Source: Gammaproteobacteria bacterium
Lineage (GTDB): Bacteria; Pseudomonadota; Gammaproteobacteria; Burkholderiales; Gallionellaceae
Direction: 5' to 3'
Length of the DNA stretch: 64,000 bases
NCBI GenBank assembly: GCA_018814405.1
Contig: JAHIZO010000005.1
Span: 124,001-188,000, forward strand
The position numbers were made by a program, and so were the translations under genes. This document shows positions 30,748 to 40,631 of this stretch, piece after piece (within the stretch, counting starts at the first letter, position 1; every line of letters starts with the position of its first letter). The notes beneath the pieces were generated by a model, which made no database searches, was not told the origin of the DNA, and saw only the letters and a program-made list of their open reading frames with translations.

Positions 30748-31701
30748 ATGTCAGAACTGGGCGATAACTGGGAACGCAACGTACTGGAGAAACTGGCGAT
30801 GTCCGCTATCCAGGAGCAGCGTCGCACGCGCCGCTGGGGGATATTCTTCAAGCTGCTGACTTTCGCCTACTTGTTCTTTTTGTTCGCGATGGTGGCGGAT
30901 CTGGTCGGCAACGATGGCGACGGTCTGGCCAGCGGCAAGCACACCGCGCTGATCGAAGTGAGGGGTGTGATCGCTGCCGACAGCATGGCCAACGCGGACA
31001 ATCTCATCGGCAGTTTGCAGGATGCATATAAAGACAAGAACACAGCTGGCATCATCCTGCGTGTGAATAGCCCCGGCGGCAGTCCGGTGCAAGCCGGTCT
31101 GGTGAACGACGAGATCAAGCGCCAGCGTGCACTGCATCCCGAAATCCCGCTGCATGTAGTGGTGGAAGATATGTGTGCCTCCGGCGGTTACTTCATCGCG
31201 GCTGCGGCAGACAACATCTATGTCAACAAGGCGAGCATCGTCGGTTCCATCGGTGTGCTGATGGACGGCTTCGGCTTTACAGGCACCATGCAGAAGCTGG
31301 GCGTGGAGCGCCGTTTGATGACGGCGGGTGAGAACAAAGGCTTCATGGATCCATTCTCTCCGCGCAACCCAAAGCACGAAGCGTTCACCAAGTCCTTGCT
31401 GGAAGACATCCACCAGCAATTCATCACGGTGGTGCGTGACGGTCGCGGCAAGCGTCTGCATGAGACACCGGAGATGTTCAGTGGCCTATTCTGGACCGGC
31501 GACAAAGCCATTCAGATGGGATTAGCCGACGGCATCGGCAGCGTGGATTCTGTGGCACGCGACATCATCAAGACAGAGAGAGTGGTCGACTTCTCCGCAC
31601 ATGAGAACATCGCGGATCGTCTGGCAAAGAAGCTGGGTGCCGGTGTGGCGAGTATGTTCCCCGGATTCGGCGCGCAGAGCGAAGGCGTGACGCTACGCTG
31701 A
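30748..31701 (+). CDS. S49-family signal peptide peptidase
   Basis: A 317-residue single-domain SppA-type serine peptidase, anchored by one transmembrane helix (about 32-52) with the catalytic domain in the periplasm. The nucleophile Ser is in MCASGGYFIA near residue 147 and the general-base Lys is provided by the later conserved Lys region around VERRLMTAGENKG. Family members degrade cleaved signal peptides and membrane-stuck peptides. AAGGAG lies before ATG 30748. It converges with the following minus-strand gene; a GCGACC/GGTCGC hairpin at 31726-31744 lies between without a U-run. Confidence 0.88.
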   Translation: MSELGDNWERNVLEKLAMSAIQEQRRTRRWGIFFKLLTFAYLFFLFAMVADLVGNDGDGLASGKHTALIEVRGVIAADSMANADNLIGSLQDAYKDKNTAGIILRVNSPGGSPVQAGLVNDEIKRQRALHPEIPLHVVVEDMCASGGYFIAAAADNIYVNKASIVGSIGVLMDGFGFTGTMQKLGVERRLMTAGENKGFMDPFSPRNPKHEAFTKSLLEDIHQQFITVVRDGRGKRLHETPEMFSGLFWTGDKAIQMGLADGIGSVDSVARDIIKTERVVDFSAHENIADRLAKKLGAGVASMFPGFGAQSEGVTLR

Positions 31702-31754
31702 TGAAACAACTAGCCACCCCACTAAGCGACCAAAGAACGGTCGCAAGTGGTTGG

Positions 31755-33785
31755 TTATAGTTCAGCCTTCAGCGCGGCTAGGTTGGTGATCGGCGGCAGA
31801 CACTGTGGGCCGCGACACAGCCAGGCAGTGGTCGATGCTTGTGGTGGTTTAGCCAGTACCTCAGGCAAGTTCTGCTCATTGCCATTCAGCGTGATCACCA
31901 TCAAGTCAGGTTCATAGTGTTCAGAAACAGCCGCCCGCCAGGCGGCTGTTTCTTTTGCGTCGCCACATAACACCAGCAACGACGGTGGCTGCAACAGCTC
32001 GTTCAGTGCCGTGTTCAGGCTGCAACACTGACTCGCTGCCTGCTGCATCAATGGATAGAAAAGTTTCAGGCAGCGTTCTGCAGCATCGCGATAGCGCGTA
32101 TCACCCGTCAATTCGGAAAGTCTCAGCAGCGCTTGCGTGGCGATGCCGTTGCCGGAGGGGGTGGCGTTGTCTTGTCCGGTCTTGTTGCGCTGGATCAGTG
32201 CTTCATGGTCGTGGCTGGTGAAGTAGAAGCCGCCGTGCTCTTCATCCTCGAACCGTTCCAGTAATGCATCCGCGAGTTGCACGGCGAACTGCATATCTGT
32301 CGCGCGATACTCTGTTTGCATAGCTTCCAACGCGGCATCCAGCAGGAAGGCATGGTCGTCCAGATAGGCGTTCAGATGCGTCTTGCCATCTTTGTGTGTG
32401 GCGTACAACTTGCCGTCCTGCCACAAGGTATCGTGCACGAAATCCATGGCGCGTTGGGCTGAGGCTTTCCAGTCATCGCGCCCGAAGATGCGTGCCGCCT
32501 TCGCCATACCGGCAATCATCAGTCCGTTCCAACTTCCCAATATCTTTTCGTCGCGACCGGGGCGGATGCGCTGTTCGCGCACGGCGAATAACTTGACCTG
32601 TGCCGAAGTGAGCAACTCGGTCGCCTGCTGCTGATCGAGCTGTATGGACGATGCGATCTCGCTCAGCGGTCGGGTCACGCGCAAGTTCCATGCGTGGTTC
32701 TCGAAGTTGGGTGTGCTATCCAGCCCGTAATAAGGTTTGACGATGGCGTATTCCGCTTCGGTCAACAAGTCGCGGATGTCATTGCGTTGCCACACATAGA
32801 ACTTGCCTTCCTCATGTTCCGAGTCGGCATCCAGCGAGGCGTAGTAGCCGCCTTGCGGTGATTGCATCTCGCGCATCACCCAAATGGCAGTCTGTTCCAC
32901 GATGCGCGCGAACAGCGGGTCGCGACTGTTCAGCCAAGCATCGCAATACAAGCCGAGCAGCAGGCCGTTGTCATAAAGCATCTTCTCGAAATGCGGGATG
33001 TCCCAGCTGGCATCCACGCTGTAGCGGCAGAATCCGCCACCGAGCTGGTCATATAGTCCGCCCAGTGCCATCTGTTGCAGCGTGAATAGCGCGACATGGC
33101 GCGCGTCCTCGTCCTGATGTGCTTTGGCCTGTCGCAATAGCAGAACGAGTTCAGCCGGATGCAGGAACTTCGGCGCATCGCCGAAGCCGCCGTTCACGCG
33201 GTCACAATTCTGTTTCAACTGGTGTACTGCATCGGCAAGTGGTGAAGCATCGAATGCGGTTTCATCACTGCCCGGTTTCGGTTGCCAAGCGGCGAGGGCG
33301 TTGATGAGTTGCTGGCTCTGTGCGGCGAGTTCGCTGCGCTTCTCTTTATAAGCTTGTGCGAGCTGTCCCAATAGCTGCGGGAAGCCGGGTAAGCCGTAGC
33401 GCGGCTGTTTTGGAAAGTAGGTGCCGCTATAGAACGGCGTGCCATCCGGCGACAGGAACATGGTCAGCGGCCAGCCGCCGCTGCGGCGCGCCAACAGATA
33501 ATGCGCGTTCTGGTAGATCTGGTCGAGGTCGGGACGTTCTTCACGGTCCACTTTGATATTGATGAAGTACTCGTTCATCACGGCCGCGACGTCCGCATCC
33601 TCGAACGATTCGTGCGCCATCACATGGCACCAGTGGCAGGCCGAGTAACCGATGGAGAGCAGGATGGGTTTGTCCTGCTCATGCGCCAACTGCAACACTT
33701 CAGGTGCCCACGGGTGCCAGTCCACCGGATTTTCGGCATGCTGCAACAGATAGGGGCTGGTTTCGTGGATGAGGTGGTTTGTCAT
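31755..33785 (-). CDS. Thioredoxin domain-containing protein (YyaL/SSP411 type)
   Basis: A 676-residue protein of the DUF255/YyaL family related to mammalian SPATA20. The N-terminal thioredoxin-like domain (about 1-160) has the redox motif SACHWCHVM with a CxxC at about residues 50-53. The rest is an alpha/alpha six-barrel like that of glycosidases and N-acylglucosamine epimerases. The cellular function of this family is unclear. Its ATG at 33785 touches the tesA stop, so tesA and this gene form a minus-strand operon. Confidence 0.88.
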   Translation of the reverse strand: MTNHLIHETSPYLLQHAENPVDWHPWAPEVLQLAHEQDKPILLSIGYSACHWCHVMAHESFEDADVAAVMNEYFINIKVDREERPDLDQIYQNAHYLLARRSGGWPLTMFLSPDGTPFYSGTYFPKQPRYGLPGFPQLLGQLAQAYKEKRSELAAQSQQLINALAAWQPKPGSDETAFDASPLADAVHQLKQNCDRVNGGFGDAPKFLHPAELVLLLRQAKAHQDEDARHVALFTLQQMALGGLYDQLGGGFCRYSVDASWDIPHFEKMLYDNGLLLGLYCDAWLNSRDPLFARIVEQTAIWVMREMQSPQGGYYASLDADSEHEEGKFYVWQRNDIRDLLTEAEYAIVKPYYGLDSTPNFENHAWNLRVTRPLSEIASSIQLDQQQATELLTSAQVKLFAVREQRIRPGRDEKILGSWNGLMIAGMAKAARIFGRDDWKASAQRAMDFVHDTLWQDGKLYATHKDGKTHLNAYLDDHAFLLDAALEAMQTEYRATDMQFAVQLADALLERFEDEEHGGFYFTSHDHEALIQRNKTGQDNATPSGNGIATQALLRLSELTGDTRYRDAAERCLKLFYPLMQQAASQCCSLNTALNELLQPPSLLVLCGDAKETAAWRAAVSEHYEPDLMVITLNGNEQNLPEVLAKPPQASTTAWLCRGPQCLPPITNLAALKAEL

Positions 33786-34387
33786 CAGTTCAGGAGTGGC
33801 TTCAAGTGTTGCATCACGTTGCGCAGAATGCGCGGCTGCGCGGCTGCGTTCGGGTGCAGGTTGTCGGGCAGGAACTGGTCGGGCGGAATACCCTCCAGCA
33901 TGAAGGGCAGCAAGGCGACGCCATGTTTCTTCGCAAGCTTCGGGTATATGTTGCGGAACTGTTTGGTGTAAGTAGGGCCATAGTTGGGCGGTAACTGGAT
34001 GCCAAGCAACAGCACTTTCGCTTTTGAATTCTTTGCGCGCTTGATGATGGCATTCAGATTCTTTTCAGTCTCTGCCAGTGGCGAGCCGCGCAGTCCATCG
34101 TTGGCGCCCAGTTCGACGATCACCACAGCAGGCTTGTGTTTGGCCAGTGCCTTGTCGATGCGGCGTATGCCGCCGGAAGTCGTCTCGCCACTGATGCTGG
34201 CATTGACCACTGTGTAGGGTGTGTCTTTCAATTCCTGTTGCAGCAGATGGGCCCAGGAAGCTTCGCGCGCGATGCCGTAACCGGCTGATAAACTGTCGCC
34301 GAAGACAAGGATGTTGTTGGCGGCCTGCGCGAAGTTGATTGGCGTCAGTGCAGCGAGCAGTAAAACGATTTTAAGGATGAGGTTCAT
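33785..34387 (-). CDS. tesA: SGNH/GDSL esterase TesA
   Basis: TesA is a periplasmic acyl-CoA thioesterase/lysophospholipase L1/arylesterase. The 200-residue precursor has a signal peptide ending in FAQA, then block I FGDSLSAG with the nucleophile Ser, block III GANDG and block V with the catalytic Asp and His in PDNLHPN. The start ATG occupies 34387-34385 and its bases are shared with the divergent ybbA start in one CATG. No Shine-Dalgarno is visible, and a weak -10 (CACAAT) a few bases upstream raises the possibility of a leaderless mRNA. A long upstream extension of the frame is antisense to ybbA and not coding. Confidence 0.93.
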   Translation of the reverse strand: MNLILKIVLLLAALTPINFAQAANNILVFGDSLSAGYGIAREASWAHLLQQELKDTPYTVVNASISGETTSGGIRRIDKALAKHKPAVVIVELGANDGLRGSPLAETEKNLNAIIKRAKNSKAKVLLLGIQLPPNYGPTYTKQFRNIYPKLAKKHGVALLPFMLEGIPPDQFLPDNLHPNAAAQPRILRNVMQHLKPLLN

Positions 34388-35054
34388 GGCAACGATTGTG
34401 CAAGCAGCAGGGCTCACCAAGCAAGTGTTAAGCGGCGATAGTCCGCTCACTATCCTGCATGACGTCAGTTTTGCGGTGGAAGCAGGCGATAGCCTTGCCA
34501 TCGTTGGGGCTTCCGGTTCTGGAAAATCCACCTTGCTCGGTCTGCTGGCTGGGCTGGATGTACCGACCAGTGGCAGTGTGTCCCTGAACGGCGCGGACAT
34601 CTTCGCGCAGGACGAGGATAGCCGCGCACGTTTGCGCGGCGAACTGGCCGGTTTCGTATTCCAGTCCTTCCAGTTGCTGCCCGCGCTGAATGCGCTGGAG
34701 AACGTGATGCTGCCGCTGGAACTGGCCGGAGTGAGCGATGCGCGCCAGCGCGCGGAAGCCTCATTGCAACAAGTTGGCCTCACCGCCCGTGCGCACCATC
34801 TGCCCAAGCATCTTTCCGGTGGCGAGCAGCAACGGGTGGCACTCGCCCGAGCCTTCGTCTCACAACCCAAGATACTGTTCGCCGATGAACCCACCGGCAA
34901 CCTCGATGCCGCCACCGGCGCGCAGGTCATCGACCTGATGCTGGAACTGAATCGCGCGCAGGGCACGACCTTGATACTGGTGACGCACGACGACAAACTG
35001 GCTGCGCGCTGCAAGCGGCAATTGCGCCTGGCGGCAGGGGAGGTGGTGCAATGA
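34386..35054 (+). CDS. ybbA: ABC transporter ATPase YbbA
   Basis: A 222-residue LolD/MacB-type ABC ATPase. Walker A GASGSGKST at about residue 40, Q-loop in VFQSFQLLP, signature LSGGEQQRV, Walker B ILFADEP and the H-loop VTHDD are all intact. AAGGATGAGG before ATG 34386 supports this start. It is coupled to the large permease that follows by a four-base overlap and divergent to tesA, the same arrangement as in E. coli. A possible promoter TTGGCG-16-TAAAAC lies at 34339-34366 inside tesA. Confidence 0.93.
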   Translation: MATIVQAAGLTKQVLSGDSPLTILHDVSFAVEAGDSLAIVGASGSGKSTLLGLLAGLDVPTSGSVSLNGADIFAQDEDSRARLRGELAGFVFQSFQLLPALNALENVMLPLELAGVSDARQRAEASLQQVGLTARAHHLPKHLSGGEQQRVALARAFVSQPKILFADEPTGNLDAATGAQVIDLMLELNRAQGTTLILVTHDDKLAARCKRQLRLAAGEVVQ

Positions 35055-37525
35055 ATCTGCTACGCCTCTCCCTTAATCTGTTGCGGCGCGACTGGCGTGC
35101 CGGGGAATGGCGTGTGTTGTTATTGGCACTGGTGCTGGCGGTCGGCAGTTTGGCCACAGTCGGGCTGTTCGCCGACCGTGTGCGGCAGGCGTTGCAGGAA
35201 CAGGCGCAGAGTTTGATCGGAGCCGATCTGCGCATCACCTCCACACGCCCGTTCTCTTCCGACTATCGCCAGCAGGCTTTGGCGCGCGGTATGCAGGTGG
35301 TTCAGAGCCGGACATTCCCCAGTATGGTGTCGCATGGCGAGCGGGTGTTGCTGAGTGAGTTGCAGGCGGTGGAACGTGGCTATCCCTTGCGCGGCAAGAT
35401 CGAGATCGACGATGGTGAGTTGCATGTGGCGGAAGCGATCCCAGCTTCCGGCACTGTGTGGGTGGACGAACGCCTGTTGCGGCGTCTCGGGCTGGAAGTC
35501 GGTGGCGAAGTAGGTATCGGTGCGCGCCGTTTCGAGGTGGCGGCACGCATAGTGAAGGACATCGACCAGTCCATCGGCTTCGCGAGTTTCGCGCCGCGCG
35601 TGTTGATGAACGAGCAAGACCTTGCTGAGACCGGTCTGTTGCAGGAGGGGAGCCGACTCTCCTATCGTTTGATGATTGCGGGCGAGGCGAAGCAGGTGGC
35701 AGCATTAAAGGTTGCGCTGCAGGCGAAGCTGTCCGGCAACGAGAAGCTGGAGGATGTGCGCGATGCGCGACCGGAGATCCGCACGGCGTTGGAACGCGCC
35801 GAGAGTTTTCTCGGCTTGGCGGCGCTCACAGCCGCGATCCTGGCCGGTGCTGCGATGGCGTTGGCGGCGCGGCGATTCGTGTTGCGTCATCTGGATGGTT
35901 GTGCGGTGATGCGTTGTCTGGGGGCGCAGCAGGGGCAGGTGCTGTGGCTGTTCCTGAACCAATTCATCCTGCTTGGATTGATCGCCGTGCTGCTTGGCAG
36001 CTTGCTCGGTTACGGCACGCAAGCGTTACTGGTGGAGAGTATCGCCAGCATGCGCGATGCGAACTTGCCGCAACCAAGCGTGTTGCCGCTGTTGCAGGCG
36101 TCGGTGAGCGGTTTCGCCTTACTGCTGGGTTTTGCTTTTCTGCCTTTGTTGCAGTTGCGCAAGGTTTCGCCGTTGAGGGTGCTGCGCCGTGAGCTGGGTG
36201 CGCCGGAAGCGAGCGGCTGGCTGGTCTATGGTGTGGCGACGCTGGTGTTGGCTAGTCTGTTCCTGTGGCATGCCGGTTCCTTGAAGCTGGGGCTGGCAGT
36301 GCTTGGCGGGCTGCTGGCGGGATTGATGCTGTTCGGTTGGCTAGCTTGGCTGCTGCTGCATGGTTTGGCGCGCAATGCGTACTTCATGCGCTCGCAGTGG
36401 CGACATGCTTTCAATAACCTGTCTCGCCACGGACGCAGTGCGGCGGTGCAGGTGGTGGCGCTGAGTCTGGGCGGGATGGCACTGCTGGTGCTGACACTGG
36501 TGCGCGGCGATCTGTTGCAGGGCTGGCAAAACAAGTTGCCGCCGGAGACGCCGAACCGTTTCGTAGTGAATATCCAGCATGACCAGATCGACGCGATACG
36601 AGATTTTTTCAAGCGACAGTTATTAGCTGCGCCCGAGATGCAGCCTATGGTGCGCGGTCGTCTGGTTGAGATCGATGGTCGAGCCATCAGTGGCGATGAT
36701 TATCTTGATCCGCGTGCTCGTGGCTTGGTGGAACGTGAGTTCAATCTTTCTTATATGGTGCAGATGCCGTCATGGAACGCGTTGGTGAGTGGGCAATGGT
36801 GGGCTGAAGATGGCAAGGGCGAGCTGTCGGTGGAAGAGGGCATCGCTAAGACGCTGGGTATCAAACTCGGTGATTCACTCACTTATGATGTGGCGGGTAG
36901 TCGTTTCACCGCCAAAGTCACCAATCTACGCAAAGTGGAATGGGATTCGATGAAGGTGAATTTTTTCGTTATCTCGACACCGGAATTGTTGCAGGACTTT
37001 CCGTCCAGCTATCTATCCAGCTTCTATCTGCCGCCGGACAAGGTGCAGGCCGGTGACGAGCTGTCGCGCGAGTTCCCCAATTTGCTGTTGATCGATACCG
37101 GTGCGGTGATCGCGCAGGTGCGCGGCATCATGGATCAGATAGCGCAGACAGTGAGTGCGGTGTTCCTGTTCACTCTGCTGACTGGACTGGCCGTGCTGTA
37201 TGCCGCATTGTTGTCCACACAGGACGAGCGCAGCCACGAGGCGGCGATACTGCGCACGCTGGGGGCGGATAGTCGCTATCTGCGTCGTTTGCACCTTTCC
37301 GAGTTCGCGGTGCTGGGCGGCTTGAGCGGCTTGTTCGCGGCTGGCGGGGCGGTATTGCTGGGCTGGGTGCTGGCACGCTTCGTCCTAGAGATACCCGCCA
37401 ACTTCGACCCGCTCATCTGGCTGGTGGGTATCGGCGGGGGCATCGTGATCGTGATGCTGTCCGGCTGGCTGGCGACGCGCAAGTTGATACAGCGTCCTCC
37501 GCTCAGGATTCTCGCGGCAGATTAA
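35051..37525 (+). CDS. ybbP: FtsX-like ABC permease YbbP
   Basis: An 824-residue permease of the YbbP type. It has an N-terminal transmembrane helix and periplasmic MacB-PCD-like domain, a first FtsX block of helices (about 260-400), further helices, a second periplasmic domain (about 490-690) and a C-terminal FtsX block (about 700-815). With YbbA it forms a complex whose substrate is not firmly known; linkage to tesA suggests lipid or ester handling. The S6 operon promoter begins just after its stop. Confidence 0.92.
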   Translation: MNLLRLSLNLLRRDWRAGEWRVLLLALVLAVGSLATVGLFADRVRQALQEQAQSLIGADLRITSTRPFSSDYRQQALARGMQVVQSRTFPSMVSHGERVLLSELQAVERGYPLRGKIEIDDGELHVAEAIPASGTVWVDERLLRRLGLEVGGEVGIGARRFEVAARIVKDIDQSIGFASFAPRVLMNEQDLAETGLLQEGSRLSYRLMIAGEAKQVAALKVALQAKLSGNEKLEDVRDARPEIRTALERAESFLGLAALTAAILAGAAMALAARRFVLRHLDGCAVMRCLGAQQGQVLWLFLNQFILLGLIAVLLGSLLGYGTQALLVESIASMRDANLPQPSVLPLLQASVSGFALLLGFAFLPLLQLRKVSPLRVLRRELGAPEASGWLVYGVATLVLASLFLWHAGSLKLGLAVLGGLLAGLMLFGWLAWLLLHGLARNAYFMRSQWRHAFNNLSRHGRSAAVQVVALSLGGMALLVLTLVRGDLLQGWQNKLPPETPNRFVVNIQHDQIDAIRDFFKRQLLAAPEMQPMVRGRLVEIDGRAISGDDYLDPRARGLVEREFNLSYMVQMPSWNALVSGQWWAEDGKGELSVEEGIAKTLGIKLGDSLTYDVAGSRFTAKVTNLRKVEWDSMKVNFFVISTPELLQDFPSSYLSSFYLPPDKVQAGDELSREFPNLLLIDTGAVIAQVRGIMDQIAQTVSAVFLFTLLTGLAVLYAALLSTQDERSHEAAILRTLGADSRYLRRLHLSEFAVLGGLSGLFAAGGAVLLGWVLARFVLEIPANFDPLIWLVGIGGGIVIVMLSGWLATRKLIQRPPLRILAAD

Positions 37526-37536
37526 TGACTTGGCGC

Positions 37537-37564
37537 TTGACGGGGCGCTCAAACTCCCTATAAT
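37537..37564 (+). promoter_or_regulatory. Promoter of rpsF operon
   Basis: TTGACG (37537-37542), 16-base spacer, TATAAT (37559-37564), followed by GCCCGCC. Both hexamers are close to consensus. The predicted start at about 37571 coincides with the first base of a terminator-like hairpin. Confidence 0.75.
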
Positions 37565-37570
37565 GCCCGC

Positions 37571-37648
37571 CTCCCTGAAAAAGGGAGTTTTTAACCTTGC
37601 TCCACCGTCCATTGAGTGCCGGGGGGCTTTAATCCACAAGGAGATGTA
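37571..37648 (+). promoter_or_regulatory. rpsF leader, candidate S6:S18 autoregulatory RNA
   Basis: The leader starts with a hairpin CTCCCT/AGGGAG followed by five T (37571-37592), resembling an intrinsic terminator. Downstream, CCTTG (37595-37599) can pair with CAAGG (37637-37641), which contains part of the Shine-Dalgarno AAGGAG. Between them is CACCG (37603-37607), the pentamer known from S6:S18-binding leaders of rpsF in many bacteria. The parts fit feedback control by S6:S18, but the full fold was not computed. Confidence 0.5.
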
Positions 37649-38041
37649 ATGCGACACTACGAAATCGTATTTATCGTGCATCCCGATCAGAGCGAGCAAG
37701 TGCCTGCGATGATCGAGCGATATCGCACGTTGGTGACTGGCAAGAACGGTCACATCCACCGTCTGGAAGACTGGGGCCGCCGTCAACTGGCATACCCGAT
37801 CCAGAAGATCCACAAAGCACACTATGTGATGATGAATATCGAGTGCGACCAGGAAACCCTGGACGAGCTCGAGCACGCATTCAAGTTCAACGACGCCGTA
37901 CTGCGCCATCTGACCATCAGGACCAAGGTTGCTGTGACTGAGCCTTCCGTGATGATGAAGGAAGAGAAGTCTCGTTCGTTGACTGACACTGCTACAGCAG
38001 CGCCGGCTCCAGCAGCCGAAGCGCCCGCAGCAGCAGCGTAA
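37649..38041 (+). CDS. rpsF: 30S ribosomal protein S6
   Basis: S6 binds the 30S platform as a dimer with S18. The 130-residue protein begins [17 protein letters not shown], has [20 protein letters not shown] near residue 33 and ends in an Ala/Pro-rich tail. ATG 37649 has AAGGAG five bases upstream; an earlier in-frame ATG at 37616 lies inside the structured leader and is rejected. First gene of rpsF-priB-rpsR-rplI. Confidence 0.97.
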   Translation: MRHYEIVFIVHPDQSEQVPAMIERYRTLVTGKNGHIHRLEDWGRRQLAYPIQKIHKAHYVMMNIECDQETLDELEHAFKFNDAVLRHLTIRTKVAVTEPSVMMKEEKSRSLTDTATAAPAPAAEAPAAAA

Positions 38042-38047
38042 TTTGGA

Positions 38048-38344
38048 TTGAGCAGTAACCGTTGTGTGATTGACGGGGAAGTGATCGAGTCGGAAGGCTT
38101 ACGACACACCCCGGCAGGATTGGCGAGATTGGCGTTCAGAATGCGCCACACCTCGATGCAACAGGAAGCAGGGATGCAGCGTCAAGTACAGTGTGAAGTT
38201 CCGGCACTGGCACTGGGCGAAATGGCTCAGAAGCTGAGCAGTTTGCAGCTCGGTCAGCAATTAAAGGCTGAAGGTTTTCTGGCGCAGCGCAGTCTAAAGA
38301 GTACGCAATTGGTTCTGCATATTGATAACGTTACATTGAAATAG
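38048..38344 (+). CDS. priB: Primosomal replication protein N (PriB)
   Basis: PriB is a single-stranded DNA-binding OB-fold dimer of the replication restart primosome. The 98-residue product matches in length and in the segments EVIESEGLRHTPAGL and CEVPALALGEMA. The start is TTG at 38048; no ATG is available in this frame before the conserved region. Its position between rpsF and rpsR is the classical one. Confidence 0.88.
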   Translation: MSSNRCVIDGEVIESEGLRHTPAGLARLAFRMRHTSMQQEAGMQRQVQCEVPALALGEMAQKLSSLQLGQQLKAEGFLAQRSLKSTQLVLHIDNVTLK

Positions 38345-38353
38345 GGGCACATC

Positions 38354-38623
38354 ATGGCTCGTGTATTTAAGAAAAAAGACGACAAGAAGGGTAACTCTTC
38401 ACGTCAGCTGTTCAAGCGTCGTAAGTTCTGCCGTTTCACTGCCGAGAAGATCGCGGAAGTGGATTACAAGGACATCAACATCCTCAAGGAATTCGTTTCC
38501 GAGAATGGCAAGTTGATCCCGGCACGTATCACCGGCACCAAGGCGCGTTATCAGCGTCAGTTGAGCACCGCAGTGAAGCGTGCTCGCTTCTTGGCGCTGC
38601 TGCCTTACACCGATTTGCACTAA
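38354..38623 (+). CDS. rpsR: 30S ribosomal protein S18
   Basis: S18 pairs with S6 on the platform. The 89-residue product has a basic N-terminus, [11 protein letters not shown] and the conserved [20 protein letters not shown] stretch, then [10 protein letters not shown]. Both S6 and S18, the predicted ligands of the leader, are encoded in this operon. Confidence 0.97.
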   Translation: MARVFKKKDDKKGNSSRQLFKRRKFCRFTAEKIAEVDYKDINILKEFVSENGKLIPARITGTKARYQRQLSTAVKRARFLALLPYTDLH

Positions 38624-38633
38624 GGAGTAGATC

Positions 38634-39083
38634 ATGCAAGTTATTCTTATGGAAAAAGTTGTCAACCTCGGCCAGTTGGGCGATGTGGTCAAAGTAAAGA
38701 ATGGTTTCGCGCGTAACTTCCTGATCCCGCAAGGCATGGCCAAGCGTGCGACAGAAAGCAACGTGGCGGATTTCGCTGCACGTCGTGCGGAACTGGAAGC
38801 GGGTGAAGCTGCCAAGCTGGCCGATGCTACGGCACGCGGCGAGAAGCTGACCGGTCTGACCATTCAAATGGTTCAGAAGGCCGGCGTTGACGGCAAACTG
38901 TTCGGCTCCGTGACCAATGCTGACATCGCTGCAGCGCTGGTTGCTGAAGGCCACACGGTTGAAAAGGGTCAAGTGCGTATGGCTGAAGGTCACCTGAAGC
39001 AGATCGGTGATCATCCGGTGAGCATCGCGCTGCATCCTGACGTTGTTGTTGATATGACCGTTTCGGTACTAGGCGAGCAGTAA
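38634..39083 (+). CDS. rplI: 50S ribosomal protein L9
   Basis: L9 is the elongated two-domain protein at the L1 stalk base. The 149-residue product has the N-terminal [19 protein letters not shown] motif, the [11 protein letters not shown] block and the long connecting helix (about 41-75). AAGGAG precedes its ATG. An intrinsic terminator follows and closes the operon. Confidence 0.97.
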   Translation: MQVILMEKVVNLGQLGDVVKVKNGFARNFLIPQGMAKRATESNVADFAARRAELEAGEAAKLADATARGEKLTGLTIQMVQKAGVDGKLFGSVTNADIAAALVAEGHTVEKGQVRMAEGHLKQIGDHPVSIALHPDVVVDMTVSVLGEQ

Positions 39084-39109
39084 TCCCGTTCGCTCAGGCA
39101 GTTACAAGA

Positions 39110-39134
39110 AAGGACTGGCGACAGTCCTTTTTTG
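39110..39134 (+). terminator. Intrinsic terminator after rplI
   Basis: AAGGACTG (39110-39117), GCGA loop, CAGTCCTT (39122-39129) and a T-run. A canonical hairpin ending the rpsF operon before dnaB. Confidence 0.85.
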
Positions 39135-39148
39135 TTTTCTGAAAAGTG

Positions 39149-39154
39149 TAGAAT
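39149..39154 (+). promoter_or_regulatory. Possible -10 box of dnaB
   Basis: TAGAAT 28 bases before the dnaB ATG, after the rplI terminator. No good -35 is visible, so this rests on position and the -10 alone. Confidence 0.35.
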
Positions 39155-39181
39155 CTCCCTCTCGTTATTTGTCAGCAAACC

Positions 39182-40567
39182 ATGCAGAACTATTCAGCTC
39201 CCGTCGCAGATGCACAGCTAGAAGCGCTGAAGCTACCGCCGCATTCCGTTGAGGCGGAGCAGTCGGTGCTTGGCGGCATCCTGCTGGATACCAGCGCTTG
39301 GGATAAGGTCACCGACCTGCTGGGGCAGGAGGATTTCTATCGTGGTGAGCATCGGTTGATCTGGCACCATATTGGCAGATTGAACGAACAGGCTAGGCCG
39401 GTCGACGTCATCACGCTGGCCGAGTCACTGGAAAGCAATGGAGAGCTGGAGAAAGCAGGCGGTCTGAGCTATCTGGGCTCGTTGGCGCAGAATGTGCCGT
39501 CAGCCGCCAATATCCGTCGTTATGCCGAGATCGTGCGCGAGCGCGCCATCATGCGCAAGCTGGTGGAAGTCGGTAGTGACATCGCTACCAGCGCCTACAA
39601 TCCCAGCGGTCGCGATGCAGGTCAATTGCTGGACGAAGCTGAGAGCAAGGTCATGCAGATCGCGGAGCAGGGTGATCGTGGTAAACAAGGCTTCGTAGCG
39701 ATCCCGCCATTGTTGACGCAGGTGGTCGAGCGCATCGAGACCTTGTATGGCCGTGAAGATGCCAGCGAGGTGACAGGTGTTTCAACCGGCTTTACCGATC
39801 TGGATAGCAAGACATCCGGTCTACAGCCCGGCGACCTGATCATCGTGGCAGGACGCCCGAGTATGGGTAAGACCGCGTTCTCCATCAACATCGCCGAGAC
39901 AGTGGCGCTGGAAGGAAAGCCGGTCGCCATCTTCAGTATGGAAATGGGTGGCGCGCAATTGGCGATGCGTATGATCGGTTCCGTGGGGCGTCTGAATCAA
40001 CACACTTTGCGTACGGGCCGTCTGGAAGATGATGACTGGTCGCGAATGACGCATGCCTTGGGGCTGCTCAATGACGCCCCCATCTTTATTGACGAGACAC
40101 CGGGCTTGAATGCGTTGGAATTGCGTTCCCGTGCGCGACGCCTGCATCGCCAGAACAATGGTCTGGGGTTGGTGGTGATTGACTATATTCAGTTGATGTC
40201 GTCACCGGCAGGCAAGGGAAGTGAGAACCGTGCGACGGAGATATCAGAGATCTCGCGCTCCTTGAAGTCATTGGCCAAAGAACTGAAAGTGCCGGTGATC
40301 GCTTTGTCCCAGCTCAATCGTAGTTTGGAGCAGCGTCCGAATAAGCGCCCCGTCATGTCTGACCTGCGCGAATCCGGCGCTATCGAGCAGGATGCCGACT
40401 TGATCCTGTTCATCTATCGTGATGAGGTCTACAACCCCGATACGCCGGACAAGGGTAAGGCAGAGATCATCATTGGCAAGCAACGTAACGGCCCGATCGG
40501 CGCGGTCAATCTGACCTTCCGTGGTGAATTCACTCGATTTGAAAACTATGCTCCTGCTCAATATTGA
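39182..40567 (+). CDS. dnaB: Replicative DNA helicase DnaB
   Basis: DnaB is the hexameric 5'-3' helicase of the replication fork. The 461-residue protein has the N-terminal helical domain (LPPHSVEAEQSVLGG near residue 17), a linker, and a RecA-type C-terminal domain with Walker A AGRPSMGKTAF near residue 223, Walker B LVVIDYIQLM and the sensor block SQLNRSLEQRP. No intein interrupts the P-loop or other usual insertion sites. A clean 10-base-pair hairpin lies 65 bases downstream. Confidence 0.97.
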   Translation: MQNYSAPVADAQLEALKLPPHSVEAEQSVLGGILLDTSAWDKVTDLLGQEDFYRGEHRLIWHHIGRLNEQARPVDVITLAESLESNGELEKAGGLSYLGSLAQNVPSAANIRRYAEIVRERAIMRKLVEVGSDIATSAYNPSGRDAGQLLDEAESKVMQIAEQGDRGKQGFVAIPPLLTQVVERIETLYGREDASEVTGVSTGFTDLDSKTSGLQPGDLIIVAGRPSMGKTAFSINIAETVALEGKPVAIFSMEMGGAQLAMRMIGSVGRLNQHTLRTGRLEDDDWSRMTHALGLLNDAPIFIDETPGLNALELRSRARRLHRQNNGLGLVVIDYIQLMSSPAGKGSENRATEISEISRSLKSLAKELKVPVIALSQLNRSLEQRPNKRPVMSDLRESGAIEQDADLILFIYRDEVYNPDTPDKGKAEIIIGKQRNGPIGAVNLTFRGEFTRFENYAPAQY

Positions 40568-40631
40568 GCAGAGGCATGTTTCGGTGAAGGCTTACCTGCG
40601 AAGCGGGTTATGCCGGAACCAAAATTACGCA

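Noticed and set aside
34388-35014. N-terminal extension of the tesA frame through ybbA
   Set aside because: It is antisense to an intact ABC ATPase, and the TesA signal peptide begins exactly at the internal ATG 34387.
39182-40567. Possible intein in dnaB
   Set aside because: The protein is 461 residues with continuous helicase motifs and no insertion at the P-loop or other usual sites.
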